DNA from: Micromonospora sp. MH99
GTDB lineage: Bacteria > Actinomycetota > Actinomycetes > Mycobacteriales > Micromonosporaceae
Assembly (NCBI RefSeq): GCF_021442385.1
Contig: NZ_MUZA01000008.1
Span: 1 to 64,000, forward strand
Direction: 5' to 3'
DNA: 64,000 bases
Shown: piece by piece, positions 41,537-49,358 of the stretch
Position numbering within the stretch: position 1 is the first letter of the stretch
Layout: each line of letters begins with the position of its first letter
Made by a program: the position numbers and the translations under genes
Notes under the pieces: model-generated
Seen by the model: only the letters and a program-made list of their open reading frames with translations
What the model was told of the DNA's origin: nothing
Databases searched by the model: none

Positions 41537-41640
41537 TGAACGGATCCCGGATGAACGACGGTGAACGACGCCAGACGTGGGGGTGAACACTTTCCGAAGT
41601 GCGGGTGGTTCGTCCCGTTCTGTGTGGTAGCCAGGTTAAC
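41537..41640 (+). promoter_or_regulatory. PHO-box-like direct repeats in the phoU-senX3 divergent region
   Basis: TGAAC occurs at 41537, 41552, 41562 and 41584, where the last interval is two 11-base turns. GATGAACGAC and GGTGAACGAC are adjacent 10-base repeats. Farther on, GTTCGTC, GTTCTGT and GTTAAC follow in the opposite orientation. PhoP/RegX3 regulators bind GTTCACC-like direct repeats in this same divergent region in Streptomyces. Confidence 0.55.
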
Positions 41641-41648
41641 AATGACCC

Positions 41649-41654
41649 TACGAT
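41649..41654 (+). promoter_or_regulatory. -10 element (TACGAT) of senX3
   Basis: TACGAT ends six bases before GTG 41661. No -35 is apparent, which fits a regulator-activated promoter. Confidence 0.5.
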
Positions 41655-41660
41655 CGCCGG

Positions 41661-42941
41661 GTGGAGTGGGCGGTGGCGGTCGTGGTGGCCGTGGCGTTGG
41701 CGACCGGACTGGTCGTCGGCCTCCTGCTGCCCCGGTTCCTGCCGGCGCGCGGTCGCTCCACGTCGACGGGCAGCGCGAGCTCCCGCTGGAGCAGGGGGAG
41801 GCCCGCTATAGCCGACGAGCAGCAGGCCGGGCTCGGCCGCCGGACGATCGATTCGCTCCGGGCCGGTGTCGTGGTACTGGACGACGACGACGTCCCCGTG
41901 CTGATCAACCCGGCCGCCCGTGCGATGGGTCTGCTGCGTACCGGCAGCACCCCGGGCTCGATCGCCGCGCACCCGTTGATCCGTACGCTCGCCGGCCAGG
42001 TGCGGCGCACCGGCGTGCGGCGCGAGATCGAGCTGGACCTGCCGCGGGGTCGCGACAGCGCGGGGGAGAACCCGCTGGGCGTGCACCTGCGGGCCATGGG
42101 CCTCGGGAACGGCTTCATCGCCGTGGAGGCGGTCGACGTGACCGAGTCGCACCGGCTGACCCGGGTCCGGCGTGACTTCGTGGCGAACGTGAGCCACGAG
42201 CTCAAGACCCCGATCGGCGCGCTCCAACTGCTCGCCGAGGCGCTGCTGGACGCCACCGAGCCGGCCGACGCCGCGGTGCCCGACCTCTCCGAGGACCTGG
42301 TCGCCGCCCGCCGGTTCGCCGAACGGATCCAGCACGAGTCGACCCGGCTGGGCCGGCTGGTGCAGGAGTTGCTGGAGCTGACCCGGCTCCAGGGCGCCGA
42401 ACCGCAGCCGCCACCGGAGCCCGTCGCGCTCGACTGGGTGATCGCCGAGGTGGTCGACCGCACCCGCACCACGGCTTCCGCCCGGGGGGTCGAGGTCACT
42501 GTCGACGGCGAACGCGGTCTCACCGCGTACGGCAGCGACAGTCAGCTCGCCACGGCGGTGGCGAACCTGGTGGAGAACGCCATCAACTACTCGGGCGAGG
42601 ACACCACGGTGCGGGTCACCCTCCGCGGTGACGGCGAACATGTCGAGGTCGCGGTCGCTGACCAGGGCATCGGCATCGCCCCGACGGACGTGGACCGGAT
42701 CTTCGAGCGGTTCTACCGGGCCGACCAGGCCCGCTCGCGTTCGACAGGTGGCACCGGGCTCGGCCTGGCCATCGTGAAACACATCGCGAGCAACCATGGC
42801 GGTCGGGTGGAGGTGTCGAGCACTCTTGGGGGTGGATCGACGTTCACCCTACGGTTGCCCGCCAGTCCACCTGACGACCTGCTGGCGACACTGCCGCCGG
42901 TTGGGATCGAGGCCGGTCCGGCCGAGCTACGGCAGGTCTGA
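41661..42941 (+). CDS. senX3: Phosphate-responsive sensor histidine kinase (SenX3/PhoR-like)
   Basis: The 426-residue kinase has one N-terminal membrane helix (VAVVVAVALATGLVVGLLLP), a PAS-like domain (about residues 60-165, SLRAGVVVLDDDDVPVLINPA), and the phospho-acceptor box DFVANVSHELKTPIGALQL. The HATPase domain has NLVENAINYSGE, DQGIGIAP, FERFYR and GGTGLGLAIVKHIA. SenX3 phosphorylates RegX3 under phosphate limitation. The domain order and adjacency to regX3 and phoU are diagnostic. Only a single TM is predicted, with hardly any extracytoplasmic part, so sensing probably depends on PhoU and Pst. Confidence 0.9.
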   Translation: MEWAVAVVVAVALATGLVVGLLLPRFLPARGRSTSTGSASSRWSRGRPAIADEQQAGLGRRTIDSLRAGVVVLDDDDVPVLINPAARAMGLLRTGSTPGSIAAHPLIRTLAGQVRRTGVRREIELDLPRGRDSAGENPLGVHLRAMGLGNGFIAVEAVDVTESHRLTRVRRDFVANVSHELKTPIGALQLLAEALLDATEPADAAVPDLSEDLVAARRFAERIQHESTRLGRLVQELLELTRLQGAEPQPPPEPVALDWVIAEVVDRTRTTASARGVEVTVDGERGLTAYGSDSQLATAVANLVENAINYSGEDTTVRVTLRGDGEHVEVAVADQGIGIAPTDVDRIFERFYRADQARSRSTGGTGLGLAIVKHIASNHGGRVEVSSTLGGGSTFTLRLPASPPDDLLATLPPVGIEAGPAELRQV

Positions 42942-42964
42942 CAGCAATGGAAAGGAAATCCCCG

Positions 42965-43648
42965 TTGAGCCGCGTTCTGGTGGTCGAGGACGAGGAGTCG
43001 TTCTCCGACGCCCTGTCGTACATGCTCCGTAAGGAGGGCTTCGAGGTTTCGGTCGCCGCGACCGGTACCGATGCCCTCACCGAGTTCGACCGAACCGGCG
43101 CCGACATCGTGCTGCTCGACCTGATGTTGCCCGAGATGTCCGGGACCGAGGTGTGCCGGCAGCTCCGGCAGCGCTCGGCCGTGCCGATCATCATGGTCAC
43201 CGCGCGGGACAGCGAGATCGACAAGGTGGTCGGCTTGGAGATCGGCGCCGACGACTACGTCACCAAGCCGTACTCTCCCCGGGAGCTGGTCGCGCGGATC
43301 CGCGCGGTGCTGCGCCGGCAGAGCCCGGAGGTGGCCGAGGCGGGCGCCCCGACGCTGGCCGCCGGCCCGGTCCGGATGGACATCGAGCGGCACGTGGTGA
43401 CCGTCGAGGGCGGGGCCGTGCAGCTGCCGCTCAAGGAGTTCGAGTTGCTGGAGCTGCTGCTGCGCAACGCGGGCCGGGTGCTGACCCGCGGTCAGCTCAT
43501 CGACCGGGTCTGGGGCGCCGACTACGTGGGCGACACCAAGACGCTTGACGTGCACGTCAAGCGGCTGCGCTCCAAGATCGAGCCGGAGCCGTCGGCGCCG
43601 CGCTTCATCGTCACGGTGCGGGGCCTGGGGTACAAGTTCGAGCCGTGA
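42965..43648 (+). CDS. regX3: Response regulator RegX3/PhoP-like (OmpR family)
   Basis: The 227-residue regulator has a receiver domain (VLVVEDEESFSDAL, phospho-Asp in IVLLDLMLPEMSG, IIMVTARDSEIDKVVGLEIG, DDYVTKPYSPREL) and an OmpR winged helix (LKEFELLELLLRNAGRVLTR, then DVHVKRLRSKIE and FIVTVRGLGYKFEP). The TTG at 42965 is preferred to ATG 42947, because AAGGAAA sits eight bases before it and the resulting protein has the 227 residues of M. tuberculosis RegX3. It lies 23 bases after senX3 and shares its transcript. It controls phosphate-starvation genes. Confidence 0.92.
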   Translation: MSRVLVVEDEESFSDALSYMLRKEGFEVSVAATGTDALTEFDRTGADIVLLDLMLPEMSGTEVCRQLRQRSAVPIIMVTARDSEIDKVVGLEIGADDYVTKPYSPRELVARIRAVLRRQSPEVAEAGAPTLAAGPVRMDIERHVVTVEGGAVQLPLKEFELLELLLRNAGRVLTRGQLIDRVWGADYVGDTKTLDVHVKRLRSKIEPEPSAPRFIVTVRGLGYKFEP

Positions 43649-43657
43649 TCGGCCGAC

Positions 43658-43694
43658 CCGAAGGGGGTCCACGCTCGGCGTGGGCCCCCTTCGG
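43658..43694. terminator. Hairpin terminator between regX3 and the F420-type oxidoreductase gene
   Basis: CCGAAGGGGGTCCACGC pairs with GCGTGGGCCCCCTTCGG with one mismatch around a TCG loop. It separates convergent genes. Confidence 0.75.
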
Positions 43695-43709
43695 CCGGTC
43701 CGGGTCCGC

Positions 43710-44363
43710 TCAGCGAACGATCTTGATGTTGAAGTTGGCGGTGTCGAGCCGGCCGTAGAGCCGCAACCACAGCGGCATGAGCATCTCGGTGCCCCGGGCG
43801 GTGGAGAGGTCGCCGAGGTCGATCACGTCGGTGTGGCCGAAGCTGACGAGCAGCCCGGTGACGATCCGCTTGGCCTCCGCGTCGTCGCCGGAGACGAAGA
43901 CCGTGTGCGCGCCGTCGGCGAGCTGGCGCGGGCGCACCATCAGCTCGGCGGTCAGCGTGTTGAGCGATTTGACCACCTTGGCCTGCGGAAACTCCCGCTG
44001 GATCTGCTCGGCGAGGGAGTCGGTGTCCTGCACGGTCAGGGTTGGTGGGAAGCCCGCCCTGAAGTCGAGCGGGTTGGCGATGTCGAGCAGGGCCTTGCCG
44101 GCCAGGTTGGCCGCGCCGGCCGCGGTGAGCGCCGGCAGGGAGCCGCTGCCACTGGTGGCGTTGACCACCAGTTCGGCGTCCGCGGCCGCATCCGCGTGGG
44201 TCGCCAGGCCCACCTCGGGGTGCTCGGCGGTCCAGGTGGCGTACTCGCCGGCCAGGGTGGTCGCGACGTCGCGGGTGCCGATGGTGACCTGGTGGCCCAG
44301 CTCCGCCGCGCGGGCGCTGATGGTCCTGCCGACCGAGCCGGTGCCGAGAACTGCGATGCGCAT
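43710..44363 (-). CDS. NADPH/F420-dependent oxidoreductase-like (NAD-binding domain 2) protein
   Basis: The 217-residue protein has a Rossmann N-terminus (MRIAVLGTGSVGRTISARAA, GxGxxG), GTRDVATTL at the 2'-phosphate site, ELVVNATSGSGSL, and KVVKSLNTLTAELMV near residue 129 that resembles the family F420-NADP oxidoreductases. A C-terminal piece has MLMPLWLRLYGRLDTANFNIKIV. It may reduce F420 or another substrate with NADPH. GGAGGATCGATCGAC precedes ATG 44363. The palindrome at 44421-44434 suggests repression by the divergent TetR. Confidence 0.72.
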   Translation of the reverse strand: MRIAVLGTGSVGRTISARAAELGHQVTIGTRDVATTLAGEYATWTAEHPEVGLATHADAAADAELVVNATSGSGSLPALTAAGAANLAGKALLDIANPLDFRAGFPPTLTVQDTDSLAEQIQREFPQAKVVKSLNTLTAELMVRPRQLADGAHTVFVSGDDAEAKRIVTGLLVSFGHTDVIDLGDLSTARGTEMLMPLWLRLYGRLDTANFNIKIVR

Positions 44364-44420
44364 GTCGATCGATCCTCCACTCGGGCGCGGTGGCCTCGCG
44401 CCGCCTGTCGGTAGGCTAAC

Positions 44421-44434
44421 AGACAGGTCTGTCT
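44421..44434 (-). promoter_or_regulatory. Candidate TetR operator near the oxidoreductase gene
   Basis: AGACAG-GT-CTGTCT is a palindrome with two spacer bases. It lies 58 bases from the oxidoreductase start. A related site, CAGAC-N6-GTCTG, is at 44765-44780. Confidence 0.5.
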
Positions 44435-44524
44435 ACTGCTGCCTCTCGGGAGGCGACAGGGCAGGTGTCTCTCATTGCCTGTAGAGCTGCCCCAGAAATG
44501 GGGCGGCCGGGCGCGGCCGAACGT

Positions 44525-44634
44525 GGGCTGGGCGGGGGGCCGGGCCCGGCCGGGCGCGGGCCGAACGTGGGCTGGGCGGGGGCCGGACGCGGGCTGGGCG
44601 AGGGCCGGACGCGGGCTGGGCGAGGGCCGGCGCG
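44525..44634. repeat. 22-bp tandem repeat array (five copies)
   Basis: GGGCTGGGCG begins copies at 44525, 44569, 44591 and 44613. A degenerate copy fills 44547-44568. The unit is about 22 bases, nearly all G and C, for example GGGCTGGGCGAGGGCCGGAC plus two bases. It does not encode a likely protein. Confidence 0.8.
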
Positions 44635-44764
44635 AGGCCGAACGCGGCGCGGCACCGGTGGCTCACTCCGACGGCTCCTCCCCATTGGCGCCGCCCCGCA
44701 CATGGGGCAGCTCGACAGGAGTCGAAGGCGCCATCGGCACCCGCCGCGGGACGACGTGCGGCAG

Positions 44765-44780
44765 CAGACGGAACTGTCTG
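44765..44780 (+). promoter_or_regulatory. Candidate TetR operator near its own gene
   Basis: CAGAC-GGAACT-GTCTG lies 39 bases before ATG 44819 and shares its half-sites with the palindrome at 44421. Confidence 0.45.
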
Positions 44781-44818
44781 TAGAATTGGCCCGCCACCAG
44801 CACGTCGAGGGAGTACCG

Positions 44819-45397
44819 ATGCCTGCCCACCGCACGCCGGCCGGCTCGGCCCGGGACCGGATCCTGGAGACCGCGTTCCGGCTCTTCTACGCCCACGGCC
44901 CGCGCGGCGTGGGGGTGGACACGGTCATCGCCGAGTCGGGCGTGGCCAAGGCGACGCTCTACAAGCACTTTCCGCGCAAGGACGACCTGGTGCTGGCGTA
45001 CCTCGACCGGGTCGACCAGGCGTGGTTCGGTGCGCTGCGCGCCGCCGCCCGGGATGCCGGCGACGAGCCGCGCGACCAGTTGGTCGGGATGTTCGACGCG
45101 CTCGCCAGCGCCTGCCGGCGGGACGGCTACCACGGTTGCGCGTTCATCAACACGGCCGCGGAGTCGCCGGCCGGCGGCCCGGTGCACGCCCGGACGGTCG
45201 AGCACAAGACCGTCGTCCGGGCCTGGGTGACCGAGCTGGCCCGGCAGGCCGGCGCGGCCGACCCCGAGCTGCTGGCCCGGCAGCTCACCCTGCTGCTCGA
45301 CGGCGGGCTCGCCGGCGGTGTGCTGGACGGCGACCCGGTGATCGCCGACGCGGCCCGGCGCAGCGCCCGCACGCTCGTCGACGCGGCGTTGCGCTGA
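44819..45397 (+). CDS. TetR-family regulator
   Basis: The 192-residue protein has the TetR helix-turn-helix (RDRILETAFRLFYAHGPRGV, then VIAESGVAKATLYKHFPRKDDLV) and a C-terminal domain with GYHGCAFINTAAE near residue 100. The latter is a motif of the YxaF/LmrA-like group of TetR regulators. GGAG lies seven bases before ATG 44819. The divergent F420-type oxidoreductase gene and the paired operator-like palindromes suggest that it represses both. The ligand is unknown. Confidence 0.83.
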   Translation: MPAHRTPAGSARDRILETAFRLFYAHGPRGVGVDTVIAESGVAKATLYKHFPRKDDLVLAYLDRVDQAWFGALRAAARDAGDEPRDQLVGMFDALASACRRDGYHGCAFINTAAESPAGGPVHARTVEHKTVVRAWVTELARQAGAADPELLARQLTLLLDGGLAGGVLDGDPVIADAARRSARTLVDAALR

Positions 45398-45409
45398 CGC
45401 GCGCTCAAC

Positions 45410-45796
45410 TCAGAACAGTTTGCGCAGCGCCGCCGCGATCTCGGCGACCTCCGTCAGGCGGCCCTCCGCCACGCTGATGACCATGTCGTACGCGACGTTC
45501 TGGTCGGTCTCATCGAGCTGGTCGATGCTGACGGCGCGGTTCTGCAGCAGGAAGGCGATCGTCACGATCCAGCTGATCCGTTTGTTGCCGTCCACGAACG
45601 GATGGTTGTTGGCCAGTGAGTGCAGCAGTGCCGCCGCCTTGGTCCACAGGTCGGGGTAGGCGTCCTCGCCGAAGACGCTTGTCCGCGGTCGAGCGACTGC
45701 CGACTCCACGAGGCCGGCGTCCCTGATGCCGACGCCGAGTTTGCGGGCGATGCCCGCGACGTCGACGAGCGTGGGATATCGGACCTCTGTCATCAC
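45410..45796 (-). CDS. doc: Doc/Fic-type toxin of a toxin-antitoxin module
   Basis: The 128-residue protein is a Doc-like Fic fold protein with the active-site motif HPFVDGNKR at residues 65-73. In P1 Doc the equivalent motif is HxFxDANKR and the enzyme phosphorylates EF-Tu. The Gly-Asn-Lys-Arg form is nearer to general Fic proteins, which AMPylate. Either target is possible. GTG 45796 overlaps the antitoxin TGA (GTGA). ATG 45793 is an alternative. The companion is a short ribbon-helix-helix protein and not a Phd type, which is less usual for Doc. Confidence 0.82.
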   Translation of the reverse strand: MMTEVRYPTLVDVAGIARKLGVGIRDAGLVESAVARPRTSVFGEDAYPDLWTKAAALLHSLANNHPFVDGNKRISWIVTIAFLLQNRAVSIDQLDETDQNVAYDMVISVAEGRLTEVAEIAAALRKLF

Positions 45797-45993
45797 TCGG
45801 CCAGGCGTGCGAGCAGCGTGGCGTGCCGTTCGATGATCTCGTCGGCGAGGTCGCCGAACTCCTTGGCGTTCCGTCGCGCCAGGTAGTCGTCGATGGCGGT
45901 TACCACGACGGCGTGCATGGATCGGCCCTCCTCGTCCGCGACGAGACGGAGTCGCCGTTCGCGTTCGTCATCCAGCCGGAGGGTCATTGCCAT
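45793..45993 (-). CDS. Ribbon-helix-helix antitoxin of the Doc module
   Basis: The 66-residue product (MAMTLRLDDERERRLRLVAD) has the CopG/RHH pattern: a short strand MTLRLD for DNA contact, then helix ERERRLRLVADEEG and helix HAVVVTAIDDYLARR. A C-terminal tail (EFGDLADEIIERHATLLARL) would bind and block the toxin. The start at 45993 is chosen because TACCAT ends six bases upstream. ATG 45999 is an alternative that would sit directly next to that hexamer. The promoter lies within a perfect inverted repeat, as expected for autoregulation. Confidence 0.8.
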   Translation of the reverse strand: MAMTLRLDDERERRLRLVADEEGRSMHAVVVTAIDDYLARRNAKEFGDLADEIIERHATLLARLAE

Positions 45994-45999
45994 ACGCAT

Positions 46000-46020
46000 A
46001 TGGTAGCAATGCTGCTACCA
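46000..46020 (-). promoter_or_regulatory. Operator-promoter of the Doc module
   Basis: TGGTAGCA-ATGC-TGCTACCA (46001-46020) is a perfect palindrome. TACCAT on the minus strand (46005 to 46000) is six bases from ATG 45993, so the -10 lies partly inside the operator. Confidence 0.65.
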
Positions 46021-46027
46021 AGATCGG

Positions 46028-46831
46028 CTAGAGATTGTCGGCGGGGTGCGGGGCGACCAGGCCCTGCCGCACCCGGGCGGCGCACAGCTCGGCCAGCCGC
46101 TCGTACGCGGCGGCGCCGATCAGCGCGGTCAGCTCCGGCCCGTACGACAGGTACATCGGCTCGGCGCCCACGTGGGCGTCCGTCGAGGAGGTGCACCACC
46201 AGTCCAGATCGTGCCCGCCGGCGCCCCAGCCGCGCCTGTCGAACTCGGACAGGGTGGAGACCAGCACTTTGGAGTTGTCGGGTCGCTTGACCCAGTCCTG
46301 GTCCCGCCGGATCGGCAGCTGCCAGCAGACGTCCGGCTTGTATTCCAGCGGGTGCACCCCGTCGCGCAGCGCCTGGGCGTGCAGCGCGCATCCGCCCCCG
46401 CCGGCGAAGTCGGCGTCGTTGAGGAAGACGCACGGCCCGTCGGCGCCCTGGGTGGCGGTGCGGCGTGCCGGGTTCTTGCCGTCGATCGTGTCCTCGTCGG
46501 TCCAGTTCTTGAAACCGCGCCGGTAGTGCTGCCAGGTCGACGGGGTGAGCTGTTTGACGGCGTTGCGGACACGCTTCTCGTCGTCCGAGTCGGTGAAGAA
46601 CGCCCCGTGCGAGCAGCAGCCGTCGGCGGACCGGCCGGCGATGATGCCGTGGCAACCGCGACCGAAGATGCAGGTCCAGCGGGAGAGCAGCCAGGTCAGG
46701 TCGGCACGGATCAGGTGGGTCTCGTCGGCCGGGTCGGCGAACTCGATCCACTCCCGGGGAAAGTCCAGCGGCACCTCGCGGCTGCGCGGGTCGCCCGGGT
46801 CGTCCACCAGCACGCGGAGCTCCATCGTCAC
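46028..46831 (-). CDS. Cysteine-rich conserved actinobacterial protein (Rv0495c-like)
   Basis: The 267-residue protein has conserved cysteines in [36 protein letters not shown] and VCWQLP. These fit a metal-binding (possibly DUF3109/YkgJ-like) protein. Its function is unknown. M. tuberculosis Rv0495c, as recalled, is divergent from ppx just as this gene is. GTG 46831 is selected because TACGCT ends seven bases before it. ATG 46825 is two codons in. The C-terminus has [23 protein letters not shown]. Confidence 0.72.
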   Translation of the reverse strand: MTMELRVLVDDPGDPRSREVPLDFPREWIEFADPADETHLIRADLTWLLSRWTCIFGRGCHGIIAGRSADGCCSHGAFFTDSDDEKRVRNAVKQLTPSTWQHYRRGFKNWTDEDTIDGKNPARRTATQGADGPCVFLNDADFAGGGGCALHAQALRDGVHPLEYKPDVCWQLPIRRDQDWVKRPDNSKVLVSTLSEFDRRGWGAGGHDLDWWCTSSTDAHVGAEPMYLSYGPELTALIGAAAYERLAELCAARVRQGLVAPHPADNL

Positions 46832-46838
46832 TCGGACC

Positions 46839-46844
46839 AGCGTA
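46839..46844 (-). promoter_or_regulatory. -10 element (TACGCT) of the Rv0495c-like gene
   Basis: TACGCT on the minus strand ends seven bases before GTG 46831. Confidence 0.5.
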
Positions 46845-46892
46845 CGCGCGGTGACGTCCGTGGGCCGACGAGCCGCACGAACGTGTTGCACC

Positions 46893-46898
46893 TAGGGT
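46893..46898 (+). promoter_or_regulatory. -10 element (TAGGGT) of ppx
   Basis: TAGGGT ends seven bases before ATG 46906. Confidence 0.5.
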
Positions 46899-46905
46899 CT
46901 TCACC

Positions 46906-47850
46906 ATGCGACTGGGTGTCCTCGACGTCGGATCCAACACGGTGCACCTGCTGGTGGTCGACGCGCACCACGGCGCGCACCCCTGGCCGGCGCACTCGGA
47001 GAAGGTCGTCCTGCGTCTCGCCGAGCAGATCGGCCCGGACGGCGCGTTGACCGAGGCCGGCTCGGACAGCCTGGTCAAGGCGGTCGGCATGGCCAAGGCA
47101 GCGGCCACCGGTTTGGAGGCGGACGACCTGATCGCGTTCGCCACGTCCGCCGTCCGCGACGCCACCAACGCGGCCGACGTGCTCGCCCGGGTCCGCGACG
47201 AGACAGGCGTACGCCTGGAGGTGCTCTCCGGCGCGGACGAGGCGCGGATGACGTTCCTGGCGGTGCGGCGCTGGTTCGGCTGGTCGGCGGGGCGTCTGCT
47301 GGTGCTCGACATCGGTGGCGGCTCCCTGGAGATCGCCGCCGGGATCGACGAGGACCCGGACGTCGCGATCTCGCTGCCGCTCGGCGCCGGCCGGCTGACC
47401 CGGGAGCGGCTGCGCGTCGACCCGGACAGCGCGACGCCGCCGTCCGCCGAGACCGTCGACAAGCTGCGGGAGTACGTGGACGGCCGGCTGGACAAGGTCG
47501 TCGACCAGTTGACCGAGGTGGGCTGGGGTCGGGCTGTGGCCACCTCGAAGACGTTCCGCACCCTGGCCCGACTGGCCGGCGCGGCGCCGTCCGGGGCCGG
47601 GCTCTGGACGCGGCGCAGCCTGACCCGTGGCGGTCTGCGGCAGGTCATCGGCTTCATCCGGCACATTCCACCGACCCAGTTGATGGAGCTGGAGGGGGTC
47701 AGCGCCGGTCGGGCCCACCAGTTGCTGGCGGGCGCGGTGGTCGCCGAGGCGGTGATGCGCCGGCTCGACCTGGACACGCTGGACATCTGCCCGTGGGCCC
47801 TGCGGGAGGGGGTCATCCTCCGTCGACTCGATCAACTGGAGCCGATCTGA
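46906..47850 (+). CDS. ppx: Exopolyphosphatase/guanosine pentaphosphatase family protein (Ppx1-like)
   Basis: The 314-residue protein is a short Ppx/GppA enzyme. [17 protein letters not shown] is the first phosphate-binding loop, [12 protein letters not shown] and [13 protein letters not shown] form the catalytic area with a conserved Glu, and [13 protein letters not shown] is the second phosphate loop. It ends with [17 protein letters not shown]. Like mycobacterial Ppx1 (Rv0496) it lacks the C-terminal HD part of E. coli Ppx. It cleaves polyphosphate from the end. The location near senX3-regX3 and phoU fits a role in phosphate storage. Confidence 0.88.
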   Translation: MRLGVLDVGSNTVHLLVVDAHHGAHPWPAHSEKVVLRLAEQIGPDGALTEAGSDSLVKAVGMAKAAATGLEADDLIAFATSAVRDATNAADVLARVRDETGVRLEVLSGADEARMTFLAVRRWFGWSAGRLLVLDIGGGSLEIAAGIDEDPDVAISLPLGAGRLTRERLRVDPDSATPPSAETVDKLREYVDGRLDKVVDQLTEVGWGRAVATSKTFRTLARLAGAAPSGAGLWTRRSLTRGGLRQVIGFIRHIPPTQLMELEGVSAGRAHQLLAGAVVAEAVMRRLDLDTLDICPWALREGVILRRLDQLEPI

Positions 47851-47913
47851 CCAGGGTGCCGGGTTACGAGTGGTTTGCCAGTGCTCGTCCTGATGGCCCC
47901 GCGACAGCCGGGC

Positions 47914-47919
47914 TACGCT
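47914..47919 (+). promoter_or_regulatory. -10 element (TACGCT) of the Rv0498-like gene
   Basis: TACGCT ends seven bases before GTG 47927. Confidence 0.5.
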
Positions 47920-47926
47920 GGCTGAT

Positions 47927-48733
47927 GTGACTTCCCGCGTTCCGGTGCTCCTGTCCAGCTCGTCGGTCTTCCCCGAGCCGACCGCGGCGGCGTTCCAACT
48001 GGCCGCGGCGCTCGGCTACGACGGCGTCGAGGTGATGGTCTGGACCGACGTCGTCAGCCAGGACGCGGGCGCGCTGCGCGGCCTGTCGGCGCACTACGAC
48101 GTGCCGGTGCTGTCGGTGCACGCGCCCTGCCTGCTGGTCACCCAGCGGGTGTGGAGCCCCGACCCGTGGCAGCGGCTGCGCCGGGCCGCCGAGCTGGCCG
48201 AGACGCTGGGAGCGCCGACGGTGGTGGTGCACCCGCCGTTCTCCTGGCAGCGGGACTACGCGCGCAACTTCGCCGAGGGGCTGGCCACTGTCGCGGACCG
48301 GTTCAACGGCCTGCGTTTCGCGGTGGAGAACATGTACCCGGTGCGGATGGCGGGCCGGCAGTTCGTCCCATACGTCCCCGGGTGGGATCCCACCGACACC
48401 GGCTACCCGTCGTACACGCTGGATCTGTCGCACTGCGCGGCCTCGCACAGCGACCCGCTGGAGATGGCCGACCGGATGGGCGCGGGCCTGGCCCACGTGC
48501 ACCTCGGCGACGGCACCGGCGAGGGCCGCGACGAGCATCTGGTGCCCGGGCGCGGCACCCAGCCCTGCGGAGAGCTGCTCTCCTCGCTGGCGGCGCGGGG
48601 CTTCACCGGCTCGGTGGCCGTCGAGGTGGCGACCCGGGGCGCGAAGAGCCGCGCGGTGCGCGAGGCGGACCTGCGCGCCGCGCTGGAGTTCGCCCGCCAG
48701 CACCTGCCCGCCCAGTCACCTGTCGACGTCTGA
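47927..48733 (+). CDS. Xylose-isomerase-like TIM-barrel protein (sugar phosphate isomerase/epimerase, Rv0498-like)
   Basis: The 268-residue protein is a metal-dependent TIM barrel of the AP endonuclease 2/sugar isomerase group. [53 protein letters not shown] and [21 protein letters not shown] supply the His, Glu and Asp metal ligands. It follows ppx in the same direction, as Rv0498 does. The substrate is unknown. GTG 47927 is supported by TACGCT seven bases upstream. Confidence 0.8.
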   Translation: MTSRVPVLLSSSSVFPEPTAAAFQLAAALGYDGVEVMVWTDVVSQDAGALRGLSAHYDVPVLSVHAPCLLVTQRVWSPDPWQRLRRAAELAETLGAPTVVVHPPFSWQRDYARNFAEGLATVADRFNGLRFAVENMYPVRMAGRQFVPYVPGWDPTDTGYPSYTLDLSHCAASHSDPLEMADRMGAGLAHVHLGDGTGEGRDEHLVPGRGTQPCGELLSSLAARGFTGSVAVEVATRGAKSRAVREADLRAALEFARQHLPAQSPVDV

Positions 48734-48751
48734 CCCCGGCGGGGCCCGGCG

Positions 48752-49339
48752 TCAGCTGACCGGGGTGAGCGACTCGGTGGTCGAGGTCGGCTGCGGGGCG
48801 ACCGGCAGCTGCTCACCGATGGCGGCCCGCTTGCGGGCCCGGTGTGCCGCCACGTGCGAGCGGGTGGCGCAGCGCTCCGAGCAGAACCGCCGGCAGCAGT
48901 TGGACGACGTGTCCAGGTAGACGTTGCCGCACCGCTCGTCGGCGCACACCCCGAAGCGGGCGCTGCCGTACTCGCAGAGCCAGACCGACAGCCCCCAGAC
49001 CGCGCCGGCCAGGTATTCGGCGCTGACCGACGCGCCCCGGCTGGTCACGTGCATGTGCCAGTCGCTGGAGTCGTGCCCGGAGATGCGCGGCTGGACCGGG
49101 AACGCCTCGAGCAGCGCGTTCAGCTCGGTCACCGCCTGGGCGTCGCGCCCCGAGGTGCCGTACTCGAAGACGTCGCGGAGCCGCTTCTGCGCCCGCCGGA
49201 AGATCGCGACGTCACGATCGGCGACCTCGTCGCGCATCCAGGCGTTGTCGTCGGGGAAGAGGGCCCGCAGGTCGTCGAGGTCGTCCAGGCGGGCGTTGAC
49301 CAGGTCAACGCCGGTCCGGGCGTACGCGTCGAAGTTCAC
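48752..49339 (-). CDS. CGNR zinc-finger protein (ABATE-CGNR type)
   Basis: The 195-residue protein has an N-terminal helical ABATE-like region (about residues 1-120, VDLVNARLDDLDDLRALFPD) and a C-terminal CGNR zinc finger with CADERCGNVYLD, CCRRFCSERCATRSHVAAHR. The treble-clef finger probably binds DNA, and such proteins act as regulators in actinobacteria. GTG 49339 is seven bases after TACCGT. It is convergent with the isomerase gene, 18 bases away. The tail (about 25 residues) is Pro/Thr-rich. Confidence 0.82.
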   Translation of the reverse strand: MNFDAYARTGVDLVNARLDDLDDLRALFPDDNAWMRDEVADRDVAIFRRAQKRLRDVFEYGTSGRDAQAVTELNALLEAFPVQPRISGHDSSDWHMHVTSRGASVSAEYLAGAVWGLSVWLCEYGSARFGVCADERCGNVYLDTSSNCCRRFCSERCATRSHVAAHRARKRAAIGEQLPVAPQPTSTTESLTPVS

Positions 49340-49346
49340 GCCCCCA

Positions 49347-49352
49347 ACGGTA
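49347..49352 (-). promoter_or_regulatory. -10 element (TACCGT) of the CGNR gene
   Basis: TACCGT on the minus strand ends seven bases before GTG 49339. It lies very close to the stop of the next gene. Confidence 0.45.
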
Positions 49353-49358
49353 GACGAC

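Larger units (their letters stand above)
44364..44818. other. 455-bp divergent intergenic region with operators and minisatellite
   Basis: No coding sequence is supported here. The region holds the regulatory sites of the flanking oxidoreductase and TetR genes and, in the middle, the GC-rich 22-bp tandem array. GAGCTGCCCC and TGGGGCGG stretches flank the array. GGAGTACCG near its right end is the ribosome site for the TetR gene. Confidence 0.6.

Noticed and set aside
42947..42964. ATG 42947 as the regX3 start
   Set aside because: No ribosome site precedes it. AAGGAAA sits correctly for TTG 42965, and the shorter product matches the known length of RegX3.
44525..44634. CRISPR array
   Set aside because: The 22-bp units are directly adjacent with no unique spacers, are almost all G and C, and no cas genes are nearby. 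It is a tandem repeat.
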